Shown here: positions 1 through 7,391 of the stretch, piece by piece | Layout: every line of letters begins with the position of its first letter | How positions within the stretch are numbered: the stretch's first letter is position 1 | NCBI GenBank assembly: GCA_018334695.1 | Contig: JAGXLO010000008.1 | Coordinates: 1 to 50,212 of the forward strand | Origin: Candidatus Cloacimonadota bacterium | GTDB taxonomy: Bacteria > Cloacimonadota > Cloacimonadia > JGIOTU-2 | Length of the DNA stretch: 50,212 nt | Reading direction: 5' to 3' | Position numbers and translations under genes: made by a program | Notes under the pieces: generated by a model | The model's database searches: none | What the model was told of the DNA's origin: nothing | What the model saw: only the letters and a program-made list of their open reading frames with translations

Positions 1-700
1 TTCCATTTTCGTCATACGTCCACCACTGTCCGGAACCGTCAGCTTCCCATTCAGCTCTAAACTGAATTACATAGCTTCCTTCTATTTGTTCATAATAATC
101 TACTTCACCGGATCCATCCGGGTTTGAAGTGAGTTCAATTTTAGTTTGAGTACCATGAAAATCTTCGATAGTCATAGTAAAGACGCCAGATTCATCAGTA
201 TTCCAGGTGACTATTGCACAAACTTCGTCTGTTACTTGTTCATAGATCGTTACATGTCCGCTGGAATTATTATTTGAAGTCTTTGCATAAATGTAAGTCC
301 AATTGTCATAAGTATATTCTCCATCACTACCATCTAGAACTACTGTCCATTCGTAATCATAATCAGCTTCTTCACATTCAGTAATAGTGAGATGTATTGT
401 CAAATCACCTTCAGTCCAGTCATACTCCCATGGTGGGCCATCATCTTTATAAGATTTTTGTGGTTGAAAAAATGAGGAATATGTGTTCATCATTCCATTA
501 ACAGTGTTTATATGTCCCACAGCCATTTGTACCATGGGATTTTGAGATTGTTCCATATTTTCTGGTACTGTAACTGTTTTAGGCTGCCACTCTGGTTCGG
601 GTTCATCCGGACCGGTAGAACCGCCATCATCAGAGCAACTGAATAATAGCGAAACAATAATGATTCCTATAACCAAAAGAGCTGATTTTTTAATTTTCAT
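1..700 (-). CDS. FGE-type lipoprotein, copy A (partial, cut by window start)
   Basis: This is the N-terminal 233 codons of a lipoprotein gene that runs off the left edge of the window, and the frame is open throughout. The start ATG is at 700-698, preceded on the minus strand by a GGAGA ribosome binding site. Residues 1-22 form a lipoprotein signal peptide (charged MKIKK start, hydrophobic stretch, lipobox LFSC with Cys22), followed by an acidic, Gly/Pro-rich linker. The visible part is nearly identical to the N-terminal part of the complete gene at 1868-3481. It differs by scattered substitutions and by an 8-codon deletion around positions 440-460. By analogy the missing C-terminus would be an FGE-sulfatase-like domain, but that part is not visible here. 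Confidence 0.85.
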   Translation of the reverse strand, partial: MKIKKSALLVIGIIIVSLLFSCSDDGGSTGPDEPEPEWQPKTVTVPENMEQSQNPMVQMAVGHINTVNGMMNTYSSFFQPQKSYKDDGPPWEYDWTEGDLTIHLTITECEEADYDYEWTVVLDGSDGEYTYDNWTYIYAKTSNNNSSGHVTIYEQVTDEVCAIVTWNTDESGVFTMTIEDFHGTQTKIELTSNPDGSGEVDYYEQIEGSYVIQFRAEWEADGSGQWWTYDENG

Positions 701-1010
701 AAAATGTTCTCCTTTCCATTTAATTATCTTATTTGTTTTTATACTAAAATGGTGTTTTTAAATACCTGTCAAGGGATCTGGGAATTAATGAGGCATACCC
801 CATTTTTTTCAAAAGTTTGTATTCATGATTAATTTTTGATTGTTATCTTATATTTATGGTAGTAATCACGGTGTATTTTTCATGTCCTAACAACAAAAAG
901 TTAAATTTAAAGCAGTCATTGAATTCCCGTGTCTACATCTATACTTTGTTCATTCTTTCGTCTAGATGCAATTGAAAGAATTTTATTTTCAGTTTATCGT
1001 ACAAGCCAGC
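701..1010. other. Intergenic region upstream of copy A
   Basis: About 310 bases without a gene. The part next to copy A (701 to about 790) matches the upstream region of copy B and holds the ribosome binding site and TTGACA. The remainder is AT-rich, and I see no ORF, RNA or clear hairpin in it. Confidence 0.5.
741..772 (-). promoter_or_regulatory. Putative sigma70-type promoter of lipoprotein copy A
   Basis: On the minus strand a perfect TTGACA lies at 772-767. The matching -10 is poor: TTTTAG at 17 bp spacing, or TAGTAT at 20 bp. The same TTGACA and its flanks are conserved upstream of copy B (3560-3555), which supports a functional element that was duplicated with the gene. Confidence 0.45.
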
Positions 1011-1308
1011 TCACGCCTTACCGAAAAAGCCACTAACCACAGCCAGTACAGAAAAATTTAGAATTAAATTGGCTACCATAGGCCAATCTGATAATGGTCT
1101 GTAGTTCTGTTCCACAACGTCAACATAAAAATTTTTGGTTGATAAATGTATAAAATCATAAGTGTCACTTTTATCAAAGATGATCTTACTGTCTTTATAA
1201 TAAGGCGGATAGTATAATATTTCAAGACTTGGATCTCTTATCAGGGTTTAATGTATACCTTTTTCTGTCACCTTCCAGAGTTTTATGTATATTATTAGCA
1301 TTATTCAT
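1011..1308 (-). pseudogene. Frameshifted small ORF of unknown function
   Basis: An ATG at 1308-1306 with a good TTAGGAGC ribosome binding site opens a frame of 28 codons that ends in TGA. The next frame continues without a stop for about 75 further codons to TGA at 1013-1011. It includes a protein-like stretch (LEILYYPPYYKD, then a hydrophobic ANLILNFSVLAVVSGFF segment near the end that could be membrane-inserted). Joining the frames near position 1240 gives about 99 residues. I do not recognise the family. The reading could be a decayed gene, a sequencing error or, less likely, a programmed frameshift. Confidence 0.45.
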
Positions 1309-1348
1309 ATTTTGCTCCTAACATTGTTAGTTATTAAGGTTTTAAATC

Positions 1349-1693
1349 CTAAAATAACAGCTGTGTTTCTTTTACCCACAGCCATACTTGTTTTATTCTA
1401 ATATCGGGAATTACTGCCACTACTAGTTGCCAAAAATCTTCTGAATGATTGGAATACTTAAGATGCGTTAGCTCATGTACAATGATATAGTCTGTTGTAG
1501 ACACGGAAACCATAATAAGCGGATAATTAAGAGTTATATTCTTTTTACCTAAAAGCCTGACTCCTATGGTAGAATAATTATTCAATTTTTCCGAAGAAAA
1601 TCCATTTTCTCTTTCTGAAAAAGGTATGGTTATTATCTTAAAAATAATAAATGCTTGTTTTTTAATAAGTTCTTTCTTGCAAGAAAGAACCAA
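1349..1693 (-). pseudogene. Truncated YgjP/DUF45-type zinc metallopeptidase remnant
   Basis: This 114-residue ORF carries the HELTH zinc-binding motif in the context IIVHELTHLKYSNHSEDFW. That is the signature of the YgjP/DUF45 (WLM-like) metallopeptidase family, where two His and a Glu bind and activate zinc. Family members are usually over 200 residues. Here only the C-terminal half is recognisable, and the conserved WGSCS-type segment before the HEXXH helix is replaced by unrelated sequence. The start is uncertain and no strong ribosome binding site is seen. It sits beside another broken ORF and between duplicated genes, so I read it as a remnant. A short functional protein cannot be excluded. 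Confidence 0.5.
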
Positions 1694-1735
1694 TGAACTT
1701 TTGTTTTCTTATATTTACATACTTTTTTATTAAGC

Positions 1736-1788
1736 GAGTTGCAAATATGAATTTTATCACTCAGTTTCTTCATTCATATTTGCAACTC
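1736..1788. repeat. 17-bp perfect inverted repeat with 19-nt loop
   Basis: The left arm GAGTTGCAAATATGAAT (1736-1752) is the exact reverse complement of the right arm at 1772-1788. It lies 80 bp past the stop codon of lipoprotein copy B, so it could act as a transcript-ending or stabilising hairpin for minus-strand transcription. A run of T is lacking right after the stem on that strand, so a standard intrinsic terminator is not demonstrated. Confidence 0.6.
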
Positions 1789-1867
1789 TTATTCTTACAA
1801 CTTACACTCTTACGTCTATTTTCTGAAAAGAAATCATATAAAAAAACGTAAAAATGCTAAAAGGTAA

Positions 1868-3481
1868 TTAGTTCAGATTTATCCTGAGAATGCGGAAGCC
1901 TATGTAGCGGTTGCCGTTGTTCGGGGGGCGGTAGAGACGATCAGCAACTCGACATTGGCTGGCGCTGGGGCTGCCCCAACTACCACCGCGCCTGACGCGA
2001 TCAGAACCGTTACTAGGTCCGGTTGGATTATTTGACGGACTACCGGAATAATAATTACTATCATACCAATCCCAGCACCATTCATAGACATTTCCACTCA
2101 TATCATAAATATCCAACTGATTCGGTAATTTGGTTCCTACTGGATGGGTTTCACCGCCTGCATTGGCAGCATACCAGGCATAATCAGGTAAATCCGCTTC
2201 ATTATGGCAACCACTGTAACGATAATCATCTGACCAATTTATTCCGCCTCGGGCTGCATATTCCCACTCCGCTTCCGTAGGTAAACGATAACCATTCGCA
2301 TCCCAATCACAACTCCAATCACTTAAATCATAGCAAGTCTGTAATCCCTCCTGTAAACTCCTATAATTACAATACGCTACTGCTCCATACCAGGTTATCT
2401 CTATACAAGGACAATCGGCTGTGCTGGCATAACTACTTCCACCAAATTCAAGCGAGGAACCGTTCCAATCTATAGCACAATCTTCATCATCAAGGTCTAA
2501 TAACACCTGTGTATCTCCCTGATTATTGGTTACTGTAGAAGAGGAGCAATCGATGTATCCCTGGCTATATGCCCAGTTAAAGACATCTATCACCTGTTGG
2601 TGCGTTACTTCTCTCTCTCCTATGAAAAAGTTATCCAGGCTTACAGAATGAACGGGTAATTCATCGCTACCACCTTCATCATAATGGTCACCCATGTCAA
2701 AGGTACCGCCCTGGACAAAAACTAAATCATAGGGCCAAATACCCGTATTTTCAACATTTCCATTTTCGTCATACGTCCACCACTGTCCGGAACCGTCAGC
2801 TTCCCATTCAGCTCTAAACTGAATTACATAGCTTCCTTCTATTTGTTCATAATAATCTACTTCACCGGATCCATCCGGGTTTGAGGTAAGTTCAATTTTA
2901 GTTTGAGTACCATGAAAATCTTCGATAGTCATAGTAAAAACGCCAGATTCATCAGTATTCCAGGTGACTATTGCACCAACTTCGTCTGTTACTTGTTTAT
3001 AGACTGTTACATGTCCGCTGGAATTATCATTTGTAGTCTTTGCATAAATGTAAGTCCAATTGTCATAAGTATATTCTCCATCACTACCATCTAGAACCAC
3101 TGTCCATTCGTAATCATAATCAGCATCTTCACTTTCAGTAATATTAAGAGTAATTGTTAAATCACCTTCAGACCAAGTATAACTCCAGGGAGGACCATCT
3201 TTGCTGTATGAACCTTGGGAAATTATTTCAGCTTTTTCTGGTGGTTGAAAGAATGATGAATATGTGTTCATCATTGTATTCGCAGTATTAATATGCGCTA
3301 CAACCATTTGTACCATTGGATTTTGAGATTGTTCCATATTTTCTGGAACTGTAATTGTTTTAGGCTGCCACTCTGGTTCGGGTTCGTCCGGACCGGTAGA
3401 ACCGCCATCATCAGAGCAACTGAATAATAGCGAAACAATAATGATTCCTATTACTAAAAGAGCTGATTTCCTAATTTTCAT
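1868..3481 (-). CDS. Lipoprotein with FGE-sulfatase (SUMF1-like) domain, copy B
   Basis: A 537-residue exported lipoprotein. I start it at ATG 3481-3479, which has GGAG seven to eight bases upstream and opens a signal peptide with lipobox LFSC (Cys22). A longer upstream reading lacks support. Residues 23-40 are an acidic linker, and about 50-255 is an Asp/Tyr/Trp-rich beta-type region. From about 258 to the end is an FGE-sulfatase domain with family motifs: FVQGGTFDMGD, YRLPTEAEWEYAARGG, GNVYEWCWDWY, RRGGSWG and a final GFRI. True formylglycine-generating enzymes use two Cys near the C-terminus. Here only the second (in QCRVADR) is present and the position five residues earlier is Pro, so oxidase activity is unlikely. 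A surface binding or structural role is inferred. Confidence 0.9.
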   Translation of the reverse strand: MKIRKSALLVIGIIIVSLLFSCSDDGGSTGPDEPEPEWQPKTITVPENMEQSQNPMVQMVVAHINTANTMMNTYSSFFQPPEKAEIISQGSYSKDGPPWSYTWSEGDLTITLNITESEDADYDYEWTVVLDGSDGEYTYDNWTYIYAKTTNDNSSGHVTVYKQVTDEVGAIVTWNTDESGVFTMTIEDFHGTQTKIELTSNPDGSGEVDYYEQIEGSYVIQFRAEWEADGSGQWWTYDENGNVENTGIWPYDLVFVQGGTFDMGDHYDEGGSDELPVHSVSLDNFFIGEREVTHQQVIDVFNWAYSQGYIDCSSSTVTNNQGDTQVLLDLDDEDCAIDWNGSSLEFGGSSYASTADCPCIEITWYGAVAYCNYRSLQEGLQTCYDLSDWSCDWDANGYRLPTEAEWEYAARGGINWSDDYRYSGCHNEADLPDYAWYAANAGGETHPVGTKLPNQLDIYDMSGNVYEWCWDWYDSNYYSGSPSNNPTGPSNGSDRVRRGGSWGSPSASQCRVADRLYRPPNNGNRYIGFRILRINLN

Positions 3482-3520
3482 AAAATGTACTCCTTTCCAT
3501 TTAATTGCCGATTTCTCAAT

Positions 3521-3540
3521 CAATGCTATTAATAGCATTG
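3521..3540. promoter_or_regulatory. 20-bp perfect palindrome over the copy B promoter
   Basis: CAATGCTATTAATAGCATTG is a perfect inverted repeat with no spacer. It overlaps the putative -10 hexamer of lipoprotein copy B, where a repressor operator would be expected. The equivalent position in front of copy A is not palindromic. Confidence 0.5.
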
Positions 3541-3560
3541 TGTTTTAAAATATCTGTCAA
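3532..3560 (-). promoter_or_regulatory. Putative sigma70-type promoter of lipoprotein copy B
   Basis: On the minus strand TTGACA (3560-3555) is followed after 17 bp by TGCTAT (3537-3532), about 50 bp before the start codon. The TTGACA is conserved with copy A. Confidence 0.5.
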
Positions 3561-3901
3561 GGTATCTGGGGATTAATCTAATGATTGAACTATAGACAAC
3601 TAATGAAGTGTGATTTTACGTTTACAAATATTCGTGATTTAGGCGAGGAATATCCGGAAGTGAAGAATCTTAATAATTAGTATTAAAGTATTTAATCCCA
3701 AAATTATATTTATAAATTTGACTATATTAAACGAATTTTTTAAAAAACGGTTCTCTGTAGGTCTAAAATAATTAATTTTTTTATAGCTCTTTGTTAAGTT
3801 ATAAGCAAGATTAATTTATCATACTTGACGTAAAATTATTGAATTTGAAAATTCATCAACCAAAATCAATCGAAATATATTTTTATTTAGAAAGGGTTCC
3901 T
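3561..3901. other. Intergenic region between divergent genes
   Basis: Very AT-rich region between the minus-strand lipoprotein gene and plus-strand secD. A TTGACG at 3825-3830 could be a -35 for secD, but no good -10 follows it. A 25-codon open frame at 3603-3680 has no ribosome binding site and is not called. I see no RNA gene or strong hairpin. Confidence 0.4.
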
Positions 3902-5869
3902 ATGAAAAAGAACTGGTTCAGAACAACGATAATAGCAGTTGTGTTTTTGGTAACTATCTATTATCTTTTACCTCTTATTGCTCAACAGGATTATGTAGTT
4001 TGTGATGTTGAGGTTTTTAACCAGGATGGTGAAAAAATCTATGAGATTGCAGGAAAGGAATATGAAGTTGGTAGCAACTTATATGGAACTGAATTTGAAA
4101 ATGCAATTTATAATGCCAATATAAACGACACTATTCGGGTTCAATCTGATTTGCCGGATAATATTTTAAGATCCATTGAGTCAGAAATAGATTACACGCA
4201 ACCTCAAATTATCACAGCAGAAGTAAATGATAAAATTTCACGTGTTACTTTACCTTCATGGTTCACTGATAAGCAGCTAAAGCTTGGTCTGGATCTACAG
4301 GGGGGAATGCACCTGGTACTGCAAGTTGAAACAGAAGAAATGTCTAACAAAGCTGCCGAATCAGCTGTTAAAGGTGCACTGGAAATTATTAGAAATCGTG
4401 TGGATAGGTTCGGAGTTTCAGAACCTACTATTCAGCGCATAGGGGATAATAGAATTTTAGTTCAGCTCCCCGGTCTCAGAAATGCTAGTCGAGCAAAAGA
4501 ACTTATTGGCAAAACAGCTCAGCTTGAATTCCATTTGGTTGCAAAAAACGAAGACCTTAAGAAAACCGTTGATGCAGTCGATGAATATTTGCAAAAAAAT
4601 TATGATAAATATGCCTATCTTAAAAAAATTGAAGAAAAAAAAGAAGATAGAGCTGAAAGAACTGCTGTGGAAGAAACATTAATGGAATCAGAAGAAGAGG
4701 AAGATTCCTCCTCTGACTTGCTGGAAGAAAAACAAGAAACCGAGAAAGAAGCACAAGTTGACACAGCTGCAGCAACAGAAGAGGAAATGGCTGAGGAAGA
4801 TACAGAAGAACCAAAAGAAAATCTCTTTTCTTCTTTGGTTTCAATTTATCAAAATATGATTGTGGTTACTCCGGAACATTTACCACTTTTTAGAAAAATT
4901 ATTTCCAATCCGGATGTGCAAGAAGTAATTCCCAGTGGTATTCAAATTGTCCTGGGAAAAGTAAATCCGGAAGATCCTTATGGAGCCAGACCCGTTTACT
5001 TCCTCTATGACGAAGTTGAATTGACAGGTGCAGACCTTAAGTCAGCCGACGTAAGAATAGGTCAGGGCATGGACCCCAAAATTTCTGGTAAACCCTATGT
5101 GAGTTTGGAATTCAATAACGAAGGTGCAAGAATTTTTTCTAATGTAACAGGTCAAAACATTGGTGAGCGACTGGCTATTGTTCTGGATGATGTTGTTCAC
5201 TCTGCTCCCAGAATAAATGATAAAATTCGAAACGGTAGTGCTATGATCACTGGCAATTTTGAAATGAGTGAAGCAAAGGATGTTTCCATTGTGCTTAATG
5301 CTGGTAAATTACCGGCGCCCGTTAATATTATAGAAGAACGAACCGTAGGACCTTCCCTGGGTTCGGACTCTATTGATGCAGGATTCAGAGCCGCATTGAT
5401 CGGTTTGATTCTCGTTGCTCTGTTTATGATAATTTACTATAAAGCAGCCGGATTGATAGCTGATTTTGCGCTTATCTGTAACGTGCTCATCATTATGGCT
5501 TTCTTAACTATGCTGAGTGCCAGTCTTACACTACCCGGTATTGCAGGTATTATTTTAACAATTGGTATGGCCGTGGATGCGAATGTGCTGATTTTCGAAA
5601 GAATCCGCGAGGAGCTTGATTCCGGAAGGACAGTTAGAACTGCTATAGACAACGGTTATCGAAGAGCAATTATAACTATTGCTGATGCTAATATCACAAC
5701 ACTGATTACTGCAATTGTACTATATCAATTTGGTACAGGACCTATCAGAGGTTTTGCTGTTACTTTGAGTCTGGGTATTCTCTCGTCTATGTTTACTGCT
5801 ATCATTGTAACCAGAGCTATCTTTGATACTTTTGTAGCCCGTAAACCCAGAAAGAAATTGAGTATATAA
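3902..5869 (+). CDS. secD: Protein translocase subunit SecD
   Basis: SecD (655 residues) works with SecF in the inner membrane and uses the proton motive force to help pull proteins through SecYEG. I start at ATG 3902, behind GAAAGGG, because it places the charged MKKNWFR start directly before the first membrane helix; the TTG-initiated extension from 3839 is not supported. The family motif LGLDLQGGMHLVL lies near residue 127. The C-terminal membrane domain ends with GMAVDANVLIFERIREE, the RND signature. An insertion of about 65 residues at about 243-308 is extremely Glu-rich and low in complexity, probably an exposed periplasmic loop. SecF follows after 11 bp. Confidence 0.97.
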   Translation: MKKNWFRTTIIAVVFLVTIYYLLPLIAQQDYVVCDVEVFNQDGEKIYEIAGKEYEVGSNLYGTEFENAIYNANINDTIRVQSDLPDNILRSIESEIDYTQPQIITAEVNDKISRVTLPSWFTDKQLKLGLDLQGGMHLVLQVETEEMSNKAAESAVKGALEIIRNRVDRFGVSEPTIQRIGDNRILVQLPGLRNASRAKELIGKTAQLEFHLVAKNEDLKKTVDAVDEYLQKNYDKYAYLKKIEEKKEDRAERTAVEETLMESEEEEDSSSDLLEEKQETEKEAQVDTAAATEEEMAEEDTEEPKENLFSSLVSIYQNMIVVTPEHLPLFRKIISNPDVQEVIPSGIQIVLGKVNPEDPYGARPVYFLYDEVELTGADLKSADVRIGQGMDPKISGKPYVSLEFNNEGARIFSNVTGQNIGERLAIVLDDVVHSAPRINDKIRNGSAMITGNFEMSEAKDVSIVLNAGKLPAPVNIIEERTVGPSLGSDSIDAGFRAALIGLILVALFMIIYYKAAGLIADFALICNVLIIMAFLTMLSASLTLPGIAGIILTIGMAVDANVLIFERIREELDSGRTVRTAIDNGYRRAIITIADANITTLITAIVLYQFGTGPIRGFAVTLSLGILSSMFTAIIVTRAIFDTFVARKPRKKLSI

Positions 5870-5880
5870 AGGAGTTTGAA

Positions 5881-6837
5881 ATGAGATTTTTTAAAGACAC
5901 AAAAATTGATTTTATTGGCAAAAGAAAGATAGCATTCATAATTTCAATTGTTGTAATATTTGCAGGTATAATTTCTATGATAGTTGGCGGTGGACTTAGA
6001 TATGGTATTGATTTTACCGGCGGAACGCTGATGGAATTTGATCTAACCCCCAAAGATCCCGATGTAGAGTCTATAACATTACCAGAAGTAAGACAAGTTT
6101 TGGATAAACACGGTTATAGTGACAGTGAAATTCAGGACTTTGGTAATCCGAATTATATTTTGGTTAAAGTAAAAGCAGGAGATGATGTAAGAGAAGAGGA
6201 AACAGAGCTTATAAATATTTTTAAGGATGAATTTCCTCAGCATGCTGGTAATAAAACAAAAACTGAACTGATACGAAGAAGTGAGCACGTTGGTGCGGAA
6301 ATTGGTGAAGAGTTGCGGGGAAAAGCATATATTGCCATCCTTGTTGCTCTGCTGGGTATTATTATCTATATTTGGTGGCGATTTCAGTTTACATTTGGTC
6401 TGGCAGCGGTTATCGCCTTGTTCCATGATGTACTTATTACTGTGGGAATGCTTTCGATTTTTGGCAAAGAGATAGATATTCCAATTATCGGTGCTCTGCT
6501 GGCTATCGTCGGTTATTCGCTAAATGACACAATTGTACTCTTCGTTCGGATCCGAGAAGACCTAAAAATTTATCGTAGAGAAGGTTATGGTTCTGTGATC
6601 AACCATAGTATTAATGAAGTACTTTCCAGAACAGTGGTAACTTCACTAACCACCTTTATAGTTGTATTGATTCTTTTCTTGTTTGGTGGTGAGGTTATTA
6701 ATCCATTTGCCTTTACAATGCTGGTGGGTGTTATTGTTGGTACTTATTCTTCAATTTTTGTTGCCAGTCCTCTTCTATACGAATATCATTCCTGGAAGAA
6801 AAAACAGCATAGACATCCTCATAGTAAAAGAAGATAA
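5881..6837 (+). CDS. secF: Protein translocase subunit SecF
   Basis: SecF (318 residues) pairs with SecD in the membrane complex that assists late steps of protein export. The first helix (about residues 19-40) is followed by the P1-type motif YGIDFTGGTLMEFDL. Five more membrane segments follow, including VGYSLNDTIVLFVRIRED, which is the SecF counterpart of the SecD DANVLIFERIRE motif. The start has AAAGGAG nine bases upstream and lies 11 bp after secD, so the two are co-transcribed. Length and motifs are normal for the family. Confidence 0.97.
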   Translation: MRFFKDTKIDFIGKRKIAFIISIVVIFAGIISMIVGGGLRYGIDFTGGTLMEFDLTPKDPDVESITLPEVRQVLDKHGYSDSEIQDFGNPNYILVKVKAGDDVREEETELINIFKDEFPQHAGNKTKTELIRRSEHVGAEIGEELRGKAYIAILVALLGIIIYIWWRFQFTFGLAAVIALFHDVLITVGMLSIFGKEIDIPIIGALLAIVGYSLNDTIVLFVRIREDLKIYRREGYGSVINHSINEVLSRTVVTSLTTFIVVLILFLFGGEVINPFAFTMLVGVIVGTYSSIFVASPLLYEYHSWKKKQHRHPHSKRR

Positions 6838-6845
6838 AATTTTAG

Positions 6846-7379
6846 ATGCAGATACATTCAGGAAAGTATGGTGGTTTCAAATTAAAACCACCTCCCAAGG
6901 GTATAAGACCTACTAGTGCCAGAGTAAAAGAATCTCTCTTTGATATTATTCAGGATCGTTTAAAGGACGCCAGAGTCCTGGATTTATTTGCAGGTACCGG
7001 CAGTCTTGGTCTGGAAGCAATAAGCGCCGGTGCAAGTAGCTGCTGCTTTGTGGATAAAACCTGGAAAGCTATCTCTACTATCAAAGACAATACCGAAAAA
7101 CTTGGCGTTGTGGATCAAAGTATCCTTATAAATACTTCGGCTAAAAAGTTTCTGAAAAGCGATAATGTCACCAAATACGATCTCATTTTTCTTGATCCTC
7201 CTTACAGAAGAGTAAATATTAATGATATAGTTGCCTTGATATATCAGAATAATTTTGTTACAGATAAGGGGCTCATTGTGGTAGAATCCAGTGAAGATGT
7301 ATCATTTTCCACCATGAGTTCCAAAATTGCCAGACAAGAAAAGTACGGAAATACACAACTAACCTTTTTTCTTGAATAA
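6846..7379 (+). CDS. rsmD: 16S rRNA m2G966 methyltransferase RsmD
   Basis: RsmD (177 residues) uses S-adenosylmethionine to methylate N2 of a guanine in the 30S head (G966 in E. coli). Evidence is the N-terminal SGKYGGFKLK block, TSARVKESLFDII, the SAM-binding VLDLFAGTGSLGLEA motif (about residues 43-57) and the catalytic DPPY motif of N-methyltransferases. It begins 8 bp after secF with only a weak AGAAGA ribosome binding site, so it probably depends on translation from secF. Length is usual. Confidence 0.93.
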   Translation: MQIHSGKYGGFKLKPPPKGIRPTSARVKESLFDIIQDRLKDARVLDLFAGTGSLGLEAISAGASSCCFVDKTWKAISTIKDNTEKLGVVDQSILINTSAKKFLKSDNVTKYDLIFLDPPYRRVNINDIVALIYQNNFVTDKGLIVVESSEDVSFSTMSSKIARQEKYGNTQLTFFLE

Positions 7380-7391
7380 TGGTAAAAAATA

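Noticed and set aside
1736..1788. CRISPR repeat or attachment site
   Set aside because: There is one inverted pair only, with no direct repeats or spacers nearby and no integrase gene.
3603..3680. 25-codon plus-strand frame (MKCDFTFTNIRDLGEEYPEV...)
   Set aside because: The wording is protein-like, but there is no ribosome binding site, promoter or recognisable family, so chance or a gene scrap is more likely.
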